This document shows, piece after piece, positions 26,278 to 34,670 of a DNA stretch of 64,000 nucleotides. The notes beneath the pieces are model-generated. The model saw nothing but the letters and a program-made list of their open reading frames with translations, did not search any database and was not told the origin of the DNA. The first letter of the stretch is position 1; each line of letters starts with the position of its first letter. Source of the DNA: Thalassobacillus sp. CUG 92003 (lineage in GTDB: Bacteria > Bacillota > Bacilli > Bacillales > Halobacillaceae); the NCBI RefSeq assembly GCF_013618635.1, contig NZ_JABLSJ010000006.1:178069-242068 (forward strand). Direction: 5' to 3'. The position numbers and the translations under genes are program-made.

Positions 26278-26655
26278 CTATTCCTCGTCATTATTCCGCT
26301 GCTTGAACCGAGCTAACTCCGCTCTAACTGCGTCCGTGTTCGCCTTCTCTTCCTTCGTATTAACTTCGTGCTTTTCCGTAAGTAAACCGAGGCTCTGCAT
26401 AAACGTACGGTACATGGCCGCGTTACCCTCGTCTACAATATGATCCGGAATAGAGCGCATTACTCTCGGTAAGTCACCGACTGCTGCCCGCATAACCTGA
26501 CGCTTAAGCTCGTCGTTAAAGTCGTCCTGGCTGCGCCATCTCCTCAGCGTACTAACGTCACATCCGACCTTTTCCGCCACTTCCTCGTACATTAAGTCCG
26601 TTTCCGTCAATAATGCGATAGCTGCGTACTGCTTCTCGTTCAGTTTCTTCGCCAT
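26278..26655 (-). CDS. terS: probable terminase small subunit (phBC6A51-type HTH)
   Basis: 125 residues. The N-terminal half is a helix-turn-helix of the phBC6A51 type (NEKQYAAIALLTETDLMYEE, EKVGCDVSTLRRWRSQDDF). The C-terminal half is helical and suited to oligomerisation. Proteins of this family precede TerL in Bacillus phages and would recognise the packaging site. The assignment is by family and position. Confidence 0.75.
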   Translation of the reverse strand: MAKKLNEKQYAAIALLTETDLMYEEVAEKVGCDVSTLRRWRSQDDFNDELKRQVMRAAVGDLPRVMRSIPDHIVDEGNAAMYRTFMQSLGLLTEKHEVNTKEEKANTDAVRAELARFKQRNNDEE

Positions 26656-26660
26656 TTGCG

Positions 26661-26858
26661 TTAACCTCCTTTCCGTTCCGATTTATCTCCGAAAGTACAA
26701 CCGTCCTCAGGCGTTACGTATATCGCACTATATTCGTAATCATCCTCGTCATAACCGAACAGTTTCGTACAAAAGCCGTAATGTTCCTCGTAAAATACGC
26801 AGTCCTTACATCGGACTAGCTCGTTTGCCTCCGGTTTGTTTGCGTTTGTGTTCGCCAT
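26661..26858 (-). CDS. small cysteine-containing phage protein
   Basis: 65 residues with CKDCVFYEEHYGFCTKLFGY and a further Cys near the end (DGCTFGDK), a compact CxxC...C...C arrangement that suggests a metal knuckle. Such peptides are common in Bacillus phages. It starts at ATG behind GGAGGAGG and overlaps the 59-residue gene upstream. Confidence 0.65.
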   Translation of the reverse strand: MANTNANKPEANELVRCKDCVFYEEHYGFCTKLFGYDEDDYEYSAIYVTPEDGCTFGDKSERKGG

Positions 26859-26995
26859 ACTAAAACCTCCTCCTTCGCTATACCTACGATCTTATGTGAC
26901 GCCCATTCATCGCCAGGTTGCGTAGTATCCTCCGTAATGGACGTTAATCGGACGGCACGTTCTCCGTCTGGCTTGTCGTTCAACTTACGTGTCAT
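26816..26995 (-). CDS. 59-residue hypothetical protein
   Basis: The frame opens at ATG 26995 behind GGAGG with 9-base spacing and ends at TAG 26816, overlapping the next gene by 43 bases in another frame. The product is charged and soluble (MTRKLNDKPDGERAVRLTSI). The C-terminal residues lie in the overlap, so the gene could be somewhat misjudged. Confidence 0.5.
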   Translation of the reverse strand: MTRKLNDKPDGERAVRLTSITEDTTQPGDEWASHKIVGIAKEEVLVWRTQTQTNRRQTS

Positions 26996-27025
26996 ATGTC
27001 CGTGCCTCCTTCGGAATGATTAAGT

Positions 27026-27274
27026 TCAAGATGTTCTAAAAACGTTTCTTACGTCATACCACGATTGACCTTGCGTTAACATCTCTTCGTATTCTTCGTG
27101 CCTCTTAACGTCTTGTATACGGTACTCAAGCGTGTTATATCGAACACCTAAAGCAGATTTTCCGTAGGATATAGCGTAGTCATCTTGGTACAATCCGTCA
27201 GTAGATTCTGCGTTTAACGCGCGTGCTTGGTCGGTTGTATCAACGACAATGAGACGGTTCACAAATTTCGCCAT
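27026..27274 (-). CDS. small hypothetical phage protein
   Basis: 82 residues from the ATG of MAKFVNRLIVVD (27274), 11 bases after GGAGG. Mixed alpha/beta, no membrane segment. Not recognised. Upstream lies a 380-bp gene-free stretch. Confidence 0.55.
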   Translation of the reverse strand: MAKFVNRLIVVDTTDQARALNAESTDGLYQDDYAISYGKSALGVRYNTLEYRIQDVKRHEEYEEMLTQGQSWYDVRNVFRTS

Positions 27275-27656
27275 TGCTCGGTCCACCTCCGTTAATATTA
27301 AAGTTGCAGCGCGCTTACCTTTTCTTTCTTTTTAGCGCCACTTTTTCTTTCTTTTGGTCAACTTCTTTGGCGTACTTGACACCCTTTAAATAATCCCTTG
27401 CCCTTTATCACGTTATCTTTTACGTTTGTAACGAACTTCTCGTAATTAGCCTATTGGAAGCGAACTCTGCTTCCCGGAAACAACGAACGTAAGTGAGTAA
27501 GTTTCCAAGGGGTTTCCGTACTTTCTCTTTTGCTTCGCTATTACTATTCTTTTTAATTCGTTCTCTTTAGTTCGTTCTTATTACTGAGCCTGATCGGGTA
27601 CATGACGTGTGCCTCCGCAGGTACATGACGTGTGCCTGATCGGGTACACGGGAACT
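27275..27656. other. gene-free region with hairpins and repeats
   Basis: No gene seen. It contains two pyrimidine-rich near-repeats (about 27315-27360), hairpins GGAAGC...GCTTCC (about 27460) and GGAAAC...GTTTCC (about 27476), and three tandem 23-bp repeats at its right end. It separates the winged-helix gene at 27657 from the terminase-side genes and may be a regulatory or replication locus. Confidence 0.45.
27588..27652. repeat. tandem 23-bp repeats (iteron-like)
   Basis: Three head-to-tail copies start at 27588, 27611 and 27634. Copies 1 and 2 share GGTACATGACGTGTGCCT; copies 1 and 3 share GCCTGATCGGGTACA. They lie 5 bases past the stop of a winged-helix gene. Confidence 0.75.
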
Positions 27657-28052
27657 TTACCCGCTACCTTTCCGTCTGTACAACGGAAGATAAAATAGCT
27701 TCTCGCGGCCTGCGTGGTATTCTTTCTTCGTCTCCATCAGGCCCTCTGCGCGAAGGATCTCGGTAAGCCGCGTATATCTGTTCCGTTTGATGCCTGTATC
27801 ACACTCGATCTGCGTCTGATTCGGAAACGCCCACATATATCGTTCGCCACCGCTCTCACCGTTCACATACGCCTGTAGATAGCCGTATAAGATTACGCAA
27901 GCCTGCGCTGTCCTGGCGTCGTACTTCTCTTTTATCTCCGGTAATATTTCGCGATACAGGACGTGCGGCGTAACCGCGTAGCCTCCTTCGCGTAATACCT
28001 CCGCCTTTTCTTGGGCGGCTTTTTGCGCTAATTGCCGGTAGTTCTCTTCCAT
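27657..28052 (-). CDS. winged-helix DNA-binding protein
   Basis: 131 residues. A helical start leads to a helix-turn-helix region (FPNQTQIECDTGIKRNRYTR LTEI) and a wing (EYHAGREKLFYLPLY) typical of phage replication or regulatory proteins. Tandem repeats directly after its stop could be its binding sites; that is inference. Confidence 0.65.
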   Translation of the reverse strand: MEENYRQLAQKAAQEKAEVLREGGYAVTPHVLYREILPEIKEKYDARTAQACVILYGYLQAYVNGESGGERYMWAFPNQTQIECDTGIKRNRYTRLTEILRAEGLMETKKEYHAGREKLFYLPLYRRKGSG

Positions 28053-28123
28053 ATCTTATTCCTCCGTTACTGTTGTCGTAATATACTGTCGAGGGCCAAC
28101 TGGCCGTTAATTTAAGGTTGTGC

Positions 28124-28300
28124 TTAACTTTTCTCACGCTTCCACTCGGAAAGCACGCCGGTTAACTTGTCCGTTTGCTTAAAGAGCCAGAATTTCTTTC
28201 CGGTTTTCTCGTTTAATCCAACGCAAATAAAACGCTCGCCTTCGTTCAGCAAGCGCCCTTTTAAGCGCGGAGAGTAACAATAGAAATACTGTTCGTTCAT
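28124..28300 (-). CDS. 58-residue conserved-style phage protein
   Basis: ATG 28300 behind GGAGGG. The sequence (NEQYFYCYSPRLKGRLLNEG, LNEKTGKKFWLFKQTDKLTG) has the compact YFYCYS...FW.F pattern I associate with a small protein widespread in Bacillus phages. Function unknown. Confidence 0.7.
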   Translation of the reverse strand: MNEQYFYCYSPRLKGRLLNEGERFICVGLNEKTGKKFWLFKQTDKLTGVLSEWKREKS

Positions 28301-28318
28301 TCGTAATCCCTCCGTTTA

Positions 28319-28471
28319 CTATTTATGCGAACTCCCGATCACTTCAACCGCTTGCATAACGTCGACTGTCTCGTACGCCTTATCGACCATTTCGGCTGTC
28401 ACGCCGTAATATGTGCCGAGTGTTTTGTCGTCCAATTCGTCTATGATTCGGATATCGTACGTCGTATTAAT
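28319..28471 (-). CDS. 50-residue protein with non-ATG (ATT) start
   Basis: The frame is open to a TGA just before ATC-ACG-ATT and has no ATG, GTG or TTG at its beginning. GGTGA lies 6 bases before ATT 28471. The product (NTTYDIRIIDELDDKTLGTY, YETVDVMQAVEVIGSSHK) reads like a real small protein. It overlaps the upstream gene by 5 bases. A later in-frame TTG (28435) is an alternative start. Confidence 0.45.
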   Translation of the reverse strand: MNTTYDIRIIDELDDKTLGTYYGVTAEMVDKAYETVDVMQAVEVIGSSHK

Positions 28472-29045
28472 CGTGATTCACCACGATCCTAGCCGGACCA
28501 CTCGTACGGAATGCCCGCTCTTGCCCGTCGAAAGCGTCCGCGTAATGGACGACAATATCTCCGTGAGCTGCACGCTCTTCATCGACGCCTTCTCGCTGCG
28601 CTAATTCGTCCGCTAACTCTGCGGTTGAGTACCGGCTTATGTCACGCGCCTTTTGCCAAAAGTACTCCGCAGTACCTGGCGGTTTTGTTTCGCTCGTCAG
28701 AACCTCGAGCGCGCGTTTGTAATCGCTCAAGTCCGTAGCTTTACCCGCCTCTTCAACGTCCTTTAACGCCCTCGCAGCCGCTTTTGCTTCGCGCTGTACC
28801 GCTTTGAGTCCGGTTAGGGCCTCGGAGCAATCGAGGTCCACCGTAAGCTCTCCGACTGATTTCCGCTTTGACTCCGGAGGCTCGGTCGATAGGAGGTGCG
28901 TATAGTAGTACGTTCCGTCCGATAGCCAGACGTTATAGTCGCCTTCTTGCGCGAGTATTCGATTACCTTCTCGTTTAAGTACCTTAAGTAATTCTCTTCC
29001 GCCTCTTCGTACGACAAATCCGCGCGCATTGTTTTCTGCCGCCAT
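28467..29045 (-). CDS. phage protein of unknown function
   Basis: 192 residues, soluble. A small beta-rich start (LKVLKREGNRILAQEGDYNV) is followed by a helical segment (LDCSEALTGLKAVQREAKAA) seen in many phage proteins of unknown role, then a long alpha region. It starts at ATG behind AAGGAG. Confidence 0.6.
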   Translation of the reverse strand: MAAENNARGFVVRRGGRELLKVLKREGNRILAQEGDYNVWLSDGTYYYTHLLSTEPPESKRKSVGELTVDLDCSEALTGLKAVQREAKAAARALKDVEEAGKATDLSDYKRALEVLTSETKPPGTAEYFWQKARDISRYSTAELADELAQREGVDEERAAHGDIVVHYADAFDGQERAFRTSGPARIVVNHD

Positions 29046-29172
29046 TTTCGTCAGCTCCTTTTCGCCTTTCGGCTCGATTTAATTCGTCAAATTTTCGCAA
29101 AGGAAAACGCCGGCCGTTAAGCCCGCGTAATTTTACCTAAATTTCCCTTACATTCTTTAATACCCAACGTTT

Positions 29173-29955
29173 TTAGGGTAAATACAGGGTTTCTCCGAAA
29201 AATTCCTTTAAATCTTCTTCGTTTGTCCGGTATTTTCCGTATATTCCGTGGAACTCGTAGTGGCATGGCTCGCACAATGTAACGCCGTTGTCGGTATCCA
29301 TCCGTAATTCCGGATAGTCTGCGTAGTTATGAATATGATGGGCGTGCATTATTCCGGCCCTGCGGTCACACATCGGATTTTGGCATCGGTATCTATCGCG
29401 CTCTTTAACCGTAGCCGCCCATTGCTGAACGCCGTCTCCTCTGCCTTCGCTATTCTTTCGCTTATCAATCGGCGAAGAAGGGTCGGTAAAATACGTAGTA
29501 ACAGGCTGTTCCTCGTTTATTTGGTCGTATTCATCGACTTCCTTAGTTACCTGCGCCTTTAATGTTACCTTATTACATTCCGGGTACATGCTAATATCCT
29601 CTCTCATAATAAGTAACTTATCGATTTCTTCCTTATGAAATGGAACCTCATAACGTTTTGATTCATTTCTTTTATTACCGCCGTTCTTTCTCCGATTCAA
29701 TTGAGATTCACTAAGAATAGGGTATTCTTCACGTTTCATTTTACCAGGACTAGAGTTAGACAACGTTTCGTGCAATAGTGCGTCCGCCATCTTCTCAAGG
29801 AAATAATCAGCCGGATAATCTCCGTGGTCGTCGTAGTATTGCTCACACATCTCGTGAGATAAAAATCCTCGGCTTTCCGGAGGTTCTTCGTGAAGGTGCT
29901 TAACAGCTTTTCGAAATGAAACGTCGTAATCATTCCTCTTCTTTAATGACAACAT
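29173..29955 (-). CDS. HNH endonuclease
   Basis: 260 residues. The C-terminal HNH domain is complete: RDRYRCQNPMCDRRAG, AHHIHNYADYPELRMDTDNG, then LCEPCHYEFHG, with zinc cysteines and catalytic histidines. The N-terminal half is charged and unrecognised. The DNA is more AT-rich than its neighbours, consistent with a free-standing mobile nuclease or an acquired packaging-associated HNH. It overlaps the previous gene by 26 bases. Confidence 0.85.
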   Translation of the reverse strand: MLSLKKRNDYDVSFRKAVKHLHEEPPESRGFLSHEMCEQYYDDHGDYPADYFLEKMADALLHETLSNSSPGKMKREEYPILSESQLNRRKNGGNKRNESKRYEVPFHKEEIDKLLIMREDISMYPECNKVTLKAQVTKEVDEYDQINEEQPVTTYFTDPSSPIDKRKNSEGRGDGVQQWAATVKERDRYRCQNPMCDRRAGIMHAHHIHNYADYPELRMDTDNGVTLCEPCHYEFHGIYGKYRTNEEDLKEFFGETLYLP

Positions 29956-30451
29956 TAAGCACCCCTTCCGTCCTACCTTTAATAAAGTCGTTATACCGTT
30001 TTCTCATCGCTTTGTTATGCGCTTTATGTCTACGATCCATAAAAGAATTTTCGTATTTAGTACGTTGCCTACGTGTTCCCCTCGATACCCTCTCGGACTC
30101 CTTGTCGATAGCGGTGTCTTTCGTGTCCTTAGACGTCCTTTTATCTATCATCCGGTCGCTCATAAACGGATACTCCGCGTTGGCTATTTTATACGCGGTT
30201 GGATCACGTAATTCTTCGTCTAGCATCAAGTCGGATAGTTGATCGAGGAGTTTTTCGTCTCTCATTCGTACATCTATCGGAGTTTTATCCGGATTTAGGC
30301 TGTCGATATGTTCCGCGTGTGCTAGCGCATATTCCTGCGTAGCCCTGTCGATAAGTACCGCTCTTTCCTCTCGAGTAAGTAATCCCGATTTTGTGTCGTG
30401 TTTTATTTTCGTTAATTGTTCGTTTAGTTTTTCGTTGTAATTTGCCGTCAT
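29930..30451 (-). CDS. hypothetical protein
   Basis: 173 residues from the ATG of MTANYNEKLNEQLT (30451), overlapping the sigma-like gene stop. Highly charged and helical with a basic C-terminal half (RVSRGTRRQRTKYENSFMDR). It could bind nucleic acid. Not recognised. Confidence 0.55.
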   Translation of the reverse strand: MTANYNEKLNEQLTKIKHDTKSGLLTREERAVLIDRATQEYALAHAEHIDSLNPDKTPIDVRMRDEKLLDQLSDLMLDEELRDPTAYKIANAEYPFMSDRMIDKRTSKDTKDTAIDKESERVSRGTRRQRTKYENSFMDRRHKAHNKAMRKRYNDFIKGRTEGVLNVVIKEEE

Positions 30452-30795
30452 TACTCCGCCTCCAATTCGTCTTTTGCGTCCTTGTGCCCCCATTGCTCGT
30501 ACACTTCCGCAATCTTATCAACCGCACGCTCGTACGTTTCAATCACCGTCTGCTGACTCACGCCCATCCGCTCACCTGCGGCAACCTGCGTCATGTCCTC
30601 CTCGTAAATGTAGCGAAGCGCCTCCGCCTGCCTACCGGTTAGCTTCGCTTTCTCAACCGCCCGCTCAAGATCGAGGAGTATGTCGGTTGCCTCGAAATCG
30701 CCCGCGTACTTTTTCGCCTGGAAGGCCGGGTAGTTGCGGAGGAGGCGTTTCGTCTTTTGCGTATAGTCTTCCGTTTCTTCGCTATTGTCCGTCAT
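30451..30795 (-). CDS. sigma-70 region-4-like transcription regulator
   Basis: 114 residues. Residues 55-105 match sigma region 4 (LTGRQAEALRYIYEEDMTQV, AAGERMGVSQQTVIETYERA). No region 2 is present, so it is likely a late-gene activator of the ArpU/phage sigma-like class rather than a full sigma factor. It stands upstream of the terminase and structural operon, the usual place for a late switch. Confidence 0.8.
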   Translation of the reverse strand: MTDNSEETEDYTQKTKRLLRNYPAFQAKKYAGDFEATDILLDLERAVEKAKLTGRQAEALRYIYEEDMTQVAAGERMGVSQQTVIETYERAVDKIAEVYEQWGHKDAKDELEAE

Positions 30796-30823
30796 TTAAT
30801 CGCTCCTCTTACGTATATTTCGC

Positions 30824-30852
30824 TTGACTTTCGGGTAAACTCGTAGTAACAT
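30824..30852 (+). promoter_or_regulatory. sigma-A promoter sharing a 19-bp element with 25001-25019
   Basis: TTGACT (30824-30829), 17-bp spacer, TAACAT (30847-30852). The bases 30816-30834 are identical to 25001-25019. Confidence 0.75.
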
Positions 30853-30910
30853 GTCGTTAGATATTCGCTGTATTAACGTAAACAGACCGGCTATGAAAGG
30901 ATTGAATACG

Positions 30911-31267
30911 ATGCCATTCGAATGGATCTCGAACGATGCGCCCGCTTTCGTCACACTCGACCGCGAGCGGCGCTTTTATTTCAACGCGACCACGCAACGC
31001 CAGCTGGGTCTCCGACCGTACGACGCCGTATACATCGCCTACGACTCCGATCAAAAATTGCTTGCGGTGGCCTCGGCGGAAACGTCGGAGCAATCGGGGT
31101 TGAGTCCGTATCCGCTCGACAAACGGTGCTACGCCTCCGCCCGGCAATTCGTGAAATATTACGCATTTGCCGCAGGACAGGCGCCACACAAGTTCGAGTA
31201 TATCGGAAAGGGCGTAAAGGGCGCTCCGAAGAATGCGTTTATCTTCCGCCTGGTGCAGGGCGCTTAA
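30911..31267 (+). CDS. plus-strand phage protein of unknown function
   Basis: 118 residues from ATG 30911 behind AAAGGA; an upstream in-frame ATG lacks a ribosome site. The start (FVTLDRERRFYFNATTQRQL) looks like a small beta-barrel, perhaps AbrB-like, and the C-terminal part is basic. It has its own promoter and a terminator that overlaps its stop. Opposite orientation in the late region and a promoter shared with the orphan recombinase suggest a lysogenic or early regulatory role. Confidence 0.65.
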   Translation: MPFEWISNDAPAFVTLDRERRFYFNATTQRQLGLRPYDAVYIAYDSDQKLLAVASAETSEQSGLSPYPLDKRCYASARQFVKYYAFAAGQAPHKFEYIGKGVKGAPKNAFIFRLVQGA

Positions 31268-31294
31268 CTTTCGTCGGTTAGGCGTCTTTTTTTT
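31260..31294 (+). terminator. intrinsic terminator after the 30911 gene
   Basis: GCGCTTAAC (31260-31268) pairs with GTTAGGCGT (31277-31285) through nine pairs with two wobbles, followed by eight T. Confidence 0.8.
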
Positions 31295-31297
31295 GCG

Positions 31298-32071
31298 TTA
31301 TACTTTCGCTAATCTTCCGCGGGCGATTTCGTTATAATCCTCGGAACAATCGATATGAATGTACTGGCGGTTATTTAGCGCGGCCATCTTCGCTGTAGTT
31401 CCGGATCCGCCGAACGGATCTAGTACGACGTCACCTTCGTTTGACCACGTAATTATATGATCGTTCGCTAGTTTTTCCGGGAAAATTGCCGGGTGTTTGT
31501 ACGCCTCTTTGTCCGTTGTTGACTTATTACATCCGGTAGATATACGCCAGATATTATTCCTCACGCCGAGCGGTTGGAGTAAGTTCTGCTTATTGTGTCG
31601 CTTTGTTTGCCCGTCTGCTGTACGATAATTACCTTTTATATGCTTACGTCCATTCGCGTGCTTATTCGGACGGTCTTTGATAAGATTAATCGTTTTTGGA
31701 CGGCTTTTACTAAATACGAACATATACTCGAATATTTGATTGTACCTTGTTTTATCCGGAAAACTGAGGCTATCCTTCTCATAAATCATCGTATCGTGCA
31801 AACGGAAACCGGCGTCTATGAATTTTAAGGCTTGGCGGAAAGACATTCCACTTTCGGATCCTTTGACTGTCTTATCTCCGACCACCCAAACAACCACTCC
31901 ACCTTCTTTTGTAACTCGGTATAGCTCACTGACCAACCCGTCGAAATCTAATGAAAAGCCGTTGTACTTACGTAAGTCTTCGTATGGAGGGCTAGTAACC
32001 GTAAGGTCGACGTATCCACCCTTCATTGTCCGCAGTACATCAACGTTATTACCCGTTATAATCTCGCTCAT
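31298..32071 (-). CDS. DNA methyltransferase (N4-cytosine/N6-adenine, beta class)
   Basis: 257 residues. The catalytic motif TSPPYEDLR (about residue 26) comes before the SAM-binding motif DPFGGSGTTAK (about 217), the order of beta-class enzymes. SPPY is most often found in N4-cytosine methylases. No cognate restriction gene lies nearby, so it probably protects phage DNA. It overlaps the upstream gene by 4 bp. Confidence 0.88.
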   Translation of the reverse strand: MSEIITGNNVDVLRTMKGGYVDLTVTSPPYEDLRKYNGFSLDFDGLVSELYRVTKEGGVVVWVVGDKTVKGSESGMSFRQALKFIDAGFRLHDTMIYEKDSLSFPDKTRYNQIFEYMFVFSKSRPKTINLIKDRPNKHANGRKHIKGNYRTADGQTKRHNKQNLLQPLGVRNNIWRISTGCNKSTTDKEAYKHPAIFPEKLANDHIITWSNEGDVVLDPFGGSGTTAKMAALNNRQYIHIDCSEDYNEIARGRLAKV

Positions 32072-32517
32072 TCATCGCCCTCCTTCGGATTTTCCTTCCT
32101 CTCTAAATATTCCGTAGCAAACTCGATATATTTCGTTGCCTTGGCAAGGTCTTCACTCGGCTCAGCGTGCTTGTACGGCGCGCGGGCCAAATATTTCAGC
32201 GCGTTTCCTACGCACATTCCAACGAAACCATCGTCGTAACCCTGCGTGATTTCCTCGATAATTTCGATCGTTTCGAATTTTGACCGGGTATAGTGCGAAG
32301 GTTGCGAAACTACGTCGGGGGTTCCCGGTTGTCCGTATTCGATTATTCCGCAATGCTCCTCGTAGACAAACGCCGCCTCGCCTTCGCGTTTATTCATTTC
32401 GTGCTTTACGAAAAACCCGAACTTGTCTCCGTGGAGCGAACGCTCTTTTCCTCCGATTGTCTCGTAAATTTCGCCTTCTTTATAAAAACCGAAAGATTCC
32501 GTAATCCTAATCTCCAT
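32068..32517 (-). CDS. DUF3310-domain protein
   Basis: 149 residues from ATG 32517. An N-terminal beta-rich part precedes the DUF3310 signature (SQPSHYTRSKFETIEIIEE, GNALKYLARAPYKH, EDLAKATKYIEFA). DUF3310 proteins are frequent in phages; one described role is in nucleotide metabolism or kinase-like accessory functions, not established here. Confidence 0.82.
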   Translation of the reverse strand: MEIRITESFGFYKEGEIYETIGGKERSLHGDKFGFFVKHEMNKREGEAAFVYEEHCGIIEYGQPGTPDVVSQPSHYTRSKFETIEIIEEITQGYDDGFVGMCVGNALKYLARAPYKHAEPSEDLAKATKYIEFATEYLERKENPKEGDE

Positions 32518-32518
32518 C

Positions 32519-33322
32519 CTATACGCACCCACCTTTTCGGAAATATTCGGCCTTCGCCGCGTCGAACTTCCGTTTGCTCTCCGCCTGCTCCTTCGCGACT
32601 GCCTCCGCTAAGGATTCCGGCTGCGTTCGTTCATCGAGCGTAATAATGTCCTTCGAATTATCCTCGGACAAATCCCGCGCATGTTTCGCCTGATACTTCG
32701 CTTGTTCGGCCACTTGCGCGAACGTCTGCAGGTCGCGGCGAATTGCGTCATTTTCGTCGTTATAGTTGTCAATTACGCGTACTTTCTGCTCAAGCTCCGC
32801 CACTCGCCGGACTAAATTTGCGAAGAGCTGTTCGGGGCTGGCTGGCGCGGAGGATTGCGGCGGGGATTGCGCCGGCTCAATCGGCTCGAGTACGGTATAC
32901 TCATCCGTCCGGCAATACGGGTATATTCCTCCAATTCCGTCGACAGGCGTACTACTTACGAAATCTCCGAAGGATTTAACCTCCGTTACTTCGAGAATTC
33001 TTCCGCGATGGTTTGGGTGCGTAATGATAATCCGCTCACCTACGTCCGCCTTCCGGTCGGTTAAAGCGTAGGTTTCTCCGGGGCTTCCGTCCGGTTTAGG
33101 GACGCGCACGTTGCCGGTCGGGGCGAGTTTTCTCATACGTGATTTATCGAAATAAAAAATTCCGTTAAGTTGATATTCAAGTGCGGTAACGTAAGTAACT
33201 TTGCTGACGGGGCCTTCTAGTGGATCGTAAACGTAATCGCCTACGCTCGCTTCTCCGCCAACCTCCGCGTACTCCCGCTCAACCTTCAGCTCATCGTCGT
33301 AAATGTAATGCTTCTTCGTCAT
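32519..33322 (-). CDS. SH3-like-repeat phage protein with coiled coil
   Basis: 267 residues from ATG 33322, 9 bases after AAAGGTGG. Two SH3/KOW-like modules (VGDYVYDPLEGPVSKVTYVT, VGERIIITHPNHRGRILEVT) are followed by a Pro/Ser linker and a long coiled coil (about 165-260). The second module resembles those in the protein at 45267-46001, suggesting paralogy. Function unknown. Confidence 0.6.
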   Translation of the reverse strand: MTKKHYIYDDELKVEREYAEVGGEASVGDYVYDPLEGPVSKVTYVTALEYQLNGIFYFDKSRMRKLAPTGNVRVPKPDGSPGETYALTDRKADVGERIIITHPNHRGRILEVTEVKSFGDFVSSTPVDGIGGIYPYCRTDEYTVLEPIEPAQSPPQSSAPASPEQLFANLVRRVAELEQKVRVIDNYNDENDAIRRDLQTFAQVAEQAKYQAKHARDLSEDNSKDIITLDERTQPESLAEAVAKEQAESKRKFDAAKAEYFRKGGCV

Positions 33323-33340
33323 ATTTTCGTCCACCTTTCG

Positions 33341-33838
33341 TTATTTTAGCACCGTAACCTCCACGTCCTGCCTTCCGAAGTCTAGTGCATCCTGTTTATC
33401 CGCCATTAAGACGTCTATACGTTCGCCCCGAATTGCGCCGCCTGTGTCCGCGGCTATACCTTTAATCACGCGACCGCCTCCCGTTTCAATCCGTAACTCG
33501 CTACCTAGCGGAATCTCAGCCGGATCTACCGCAATTACGCGCCGTCCGTCGTGTTTGACCGTATTGCTTACGTCGATTCCCGTCGCGGTTACGCCTATGC
33601 AACCGGAATCACAAAAGGCTGTGTACGCCGTGGCTTCGAACGTTTGCGCGGGAGTTACATCGTTGTTACCGCTGTTACCACCAGAACCTGCGCCATTAGC
33701 GTCAGGATTATCGCTAGTAGTAACGTGAGTATCCGTAGCCTCAACCTCGGCTTGCTCCGCTTGTTCCGCCGGTAATTCCGCCTCATCCGGTTGTCCGACG
33801 AGCATGAGCGCGGTGAGCACGGGGAGAAAGGGCGTCAT
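33341..33838 (-). CDS. secreted 3D-domain protein
   Basis: 165 residues from ATG 33838 (MTPFLPVLTALMLVG), an N-terminal hydrophobic signal. After a Gly/Asn/Ser linker comes a complete 3D domain (FEATAYTAFCDSGC, RVIAVDPAEIPLGSELRI, AADTGGAIRGERIDVLMADK) with the three conserved aspartates, related to YocH/MltA-type murein-remodelling proteins. It overlaps thyX by 4 bp, an odd partner for a wall enzyme. Confidence 0.85.
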   Translation of the reverse strand: MTPFLPVLTALMLVGQPDEAELPAEQAEQAEVEATDTHVTTSDNPDANGAGSGGNSGNNDVTPAQTFEATAYTAFCDSGCIGVTATGIDVSNTVKHDGRRVIAVDPAEIPLGSELRIETGGGRVIKGIAADTGGAIRGERIDVLMADKQDALDFGRQDVEVTVLK

Positions 33839-34668
33839 TGCGTGGCCCCTTCGAAAAACTGCTCCGTCCACGGCTCGACTTCCGTCACGGCTGCTCGAAC
33901 TGATTCCGCCAAGTCCGCAATTTCCGACTGTGCTCCGTTGCCTTTACGCCGTTTTGCGTAAAAGGACAGCAACGCGGTAAGGTTAGCCGTCATTACGAGA
34001 TTACATGCGGTGGCGTTCGGCAATACGGCGCGGGCATCTTCCGGAGGTACGCCGGCTTCTCGAAGCCAATCGTAGTAGAATTGCGCTTCTTCCATCGCAG
34101 ATTCAAATATATCTTCCGCGGACGTTTCCGTATCTAACCGCGCCATTGATTCGCTCTTAAAATTCGGCTTATACGTCTTATGCCTCGTTTTCTCCGGTAC
34201 AACGTAATTCATTCCGCCTGATTTATTCTCGCTCCCGAGCTTGACGTACCTTTGCGACTGTACGCTGAAAGAGAAACCGACTCTATGGCGAGTCAGTTGA
34301 GCCAACAACGCCCGACTCACGCCTTCAATAGCGAAGGTGAACGATATATGCTCGAGGGTGCTAGTATGACCGCTCTTTACGATATGGCGGAACAAACGGT
34401 CAGCGTCCGATCCTTTTCCGCCGTCTGACGCCTGTTTGCCGAAGTATTTTCCGCCTTCTTTCGGAATAACCTCCGTCGGTTTGTTCGGGGAATAACACGT
34501 ACGGATGGCGGTAAGTGCGACCGCTTGGCCGTCGGAAGCTCCGAGTATCTGCAAGTCTGTGTCAATTTCATCTAACTTACCGCTCAAATACGAATGGAAA
34601 TCGTCGCTCAGTTGCGTATGTGCCATTAATGTTACATTCATCGTAGTTTCCGCCAAGCTATCGCTCAT
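33835..34668 (-). CDS. thyX: flavin-dependent thymidylate synthase
   Basis: 277 residues from ATG 34668 behind AAAGGGAGG. The ThyX signature RHRVGFSFSVQSQRYVKL is present (RHRx7S), with ARAVLPNATACNLVMTAN as the C-terminal dUMP/FAD region. It makes dTMP from dUMP using methylenetetrahydrofolate and FAD. Together with dut and the reductase it gives the phage its own thymidine supply. Confidence 0.95.
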   Translation of the reverse strand: MSDSLAETTMNVTLMAHTQLSDDFHSYLSGKLDEIDTDLQILGASDGQAVALTAIRTCYSPNKPTEVIPKEGGKYFGKQASDGGKGSDADRLFRHIVKSGHTSTLEHISFTFAIEGVSRALLAQLTRHRVGFSFSVQSQRYVKLGSENKSGGMNYVVPEKTRHKTYKPNFKSESMARLDTETSAEDIFESAMEEAQFYYDWLREAGVPPEDARAVLPNATACNLVMTANLTALLSFYAKRRKGNGAQSEIADLAESVRAAVTEVEPWTEQFFEGATQ

Positions 34669-34670
34669 AG

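Noticed and set aside
27275..27656. CRISPR array
   Set aside because: Only three adjacent 23-bp copies with no spacers and no cas genes.
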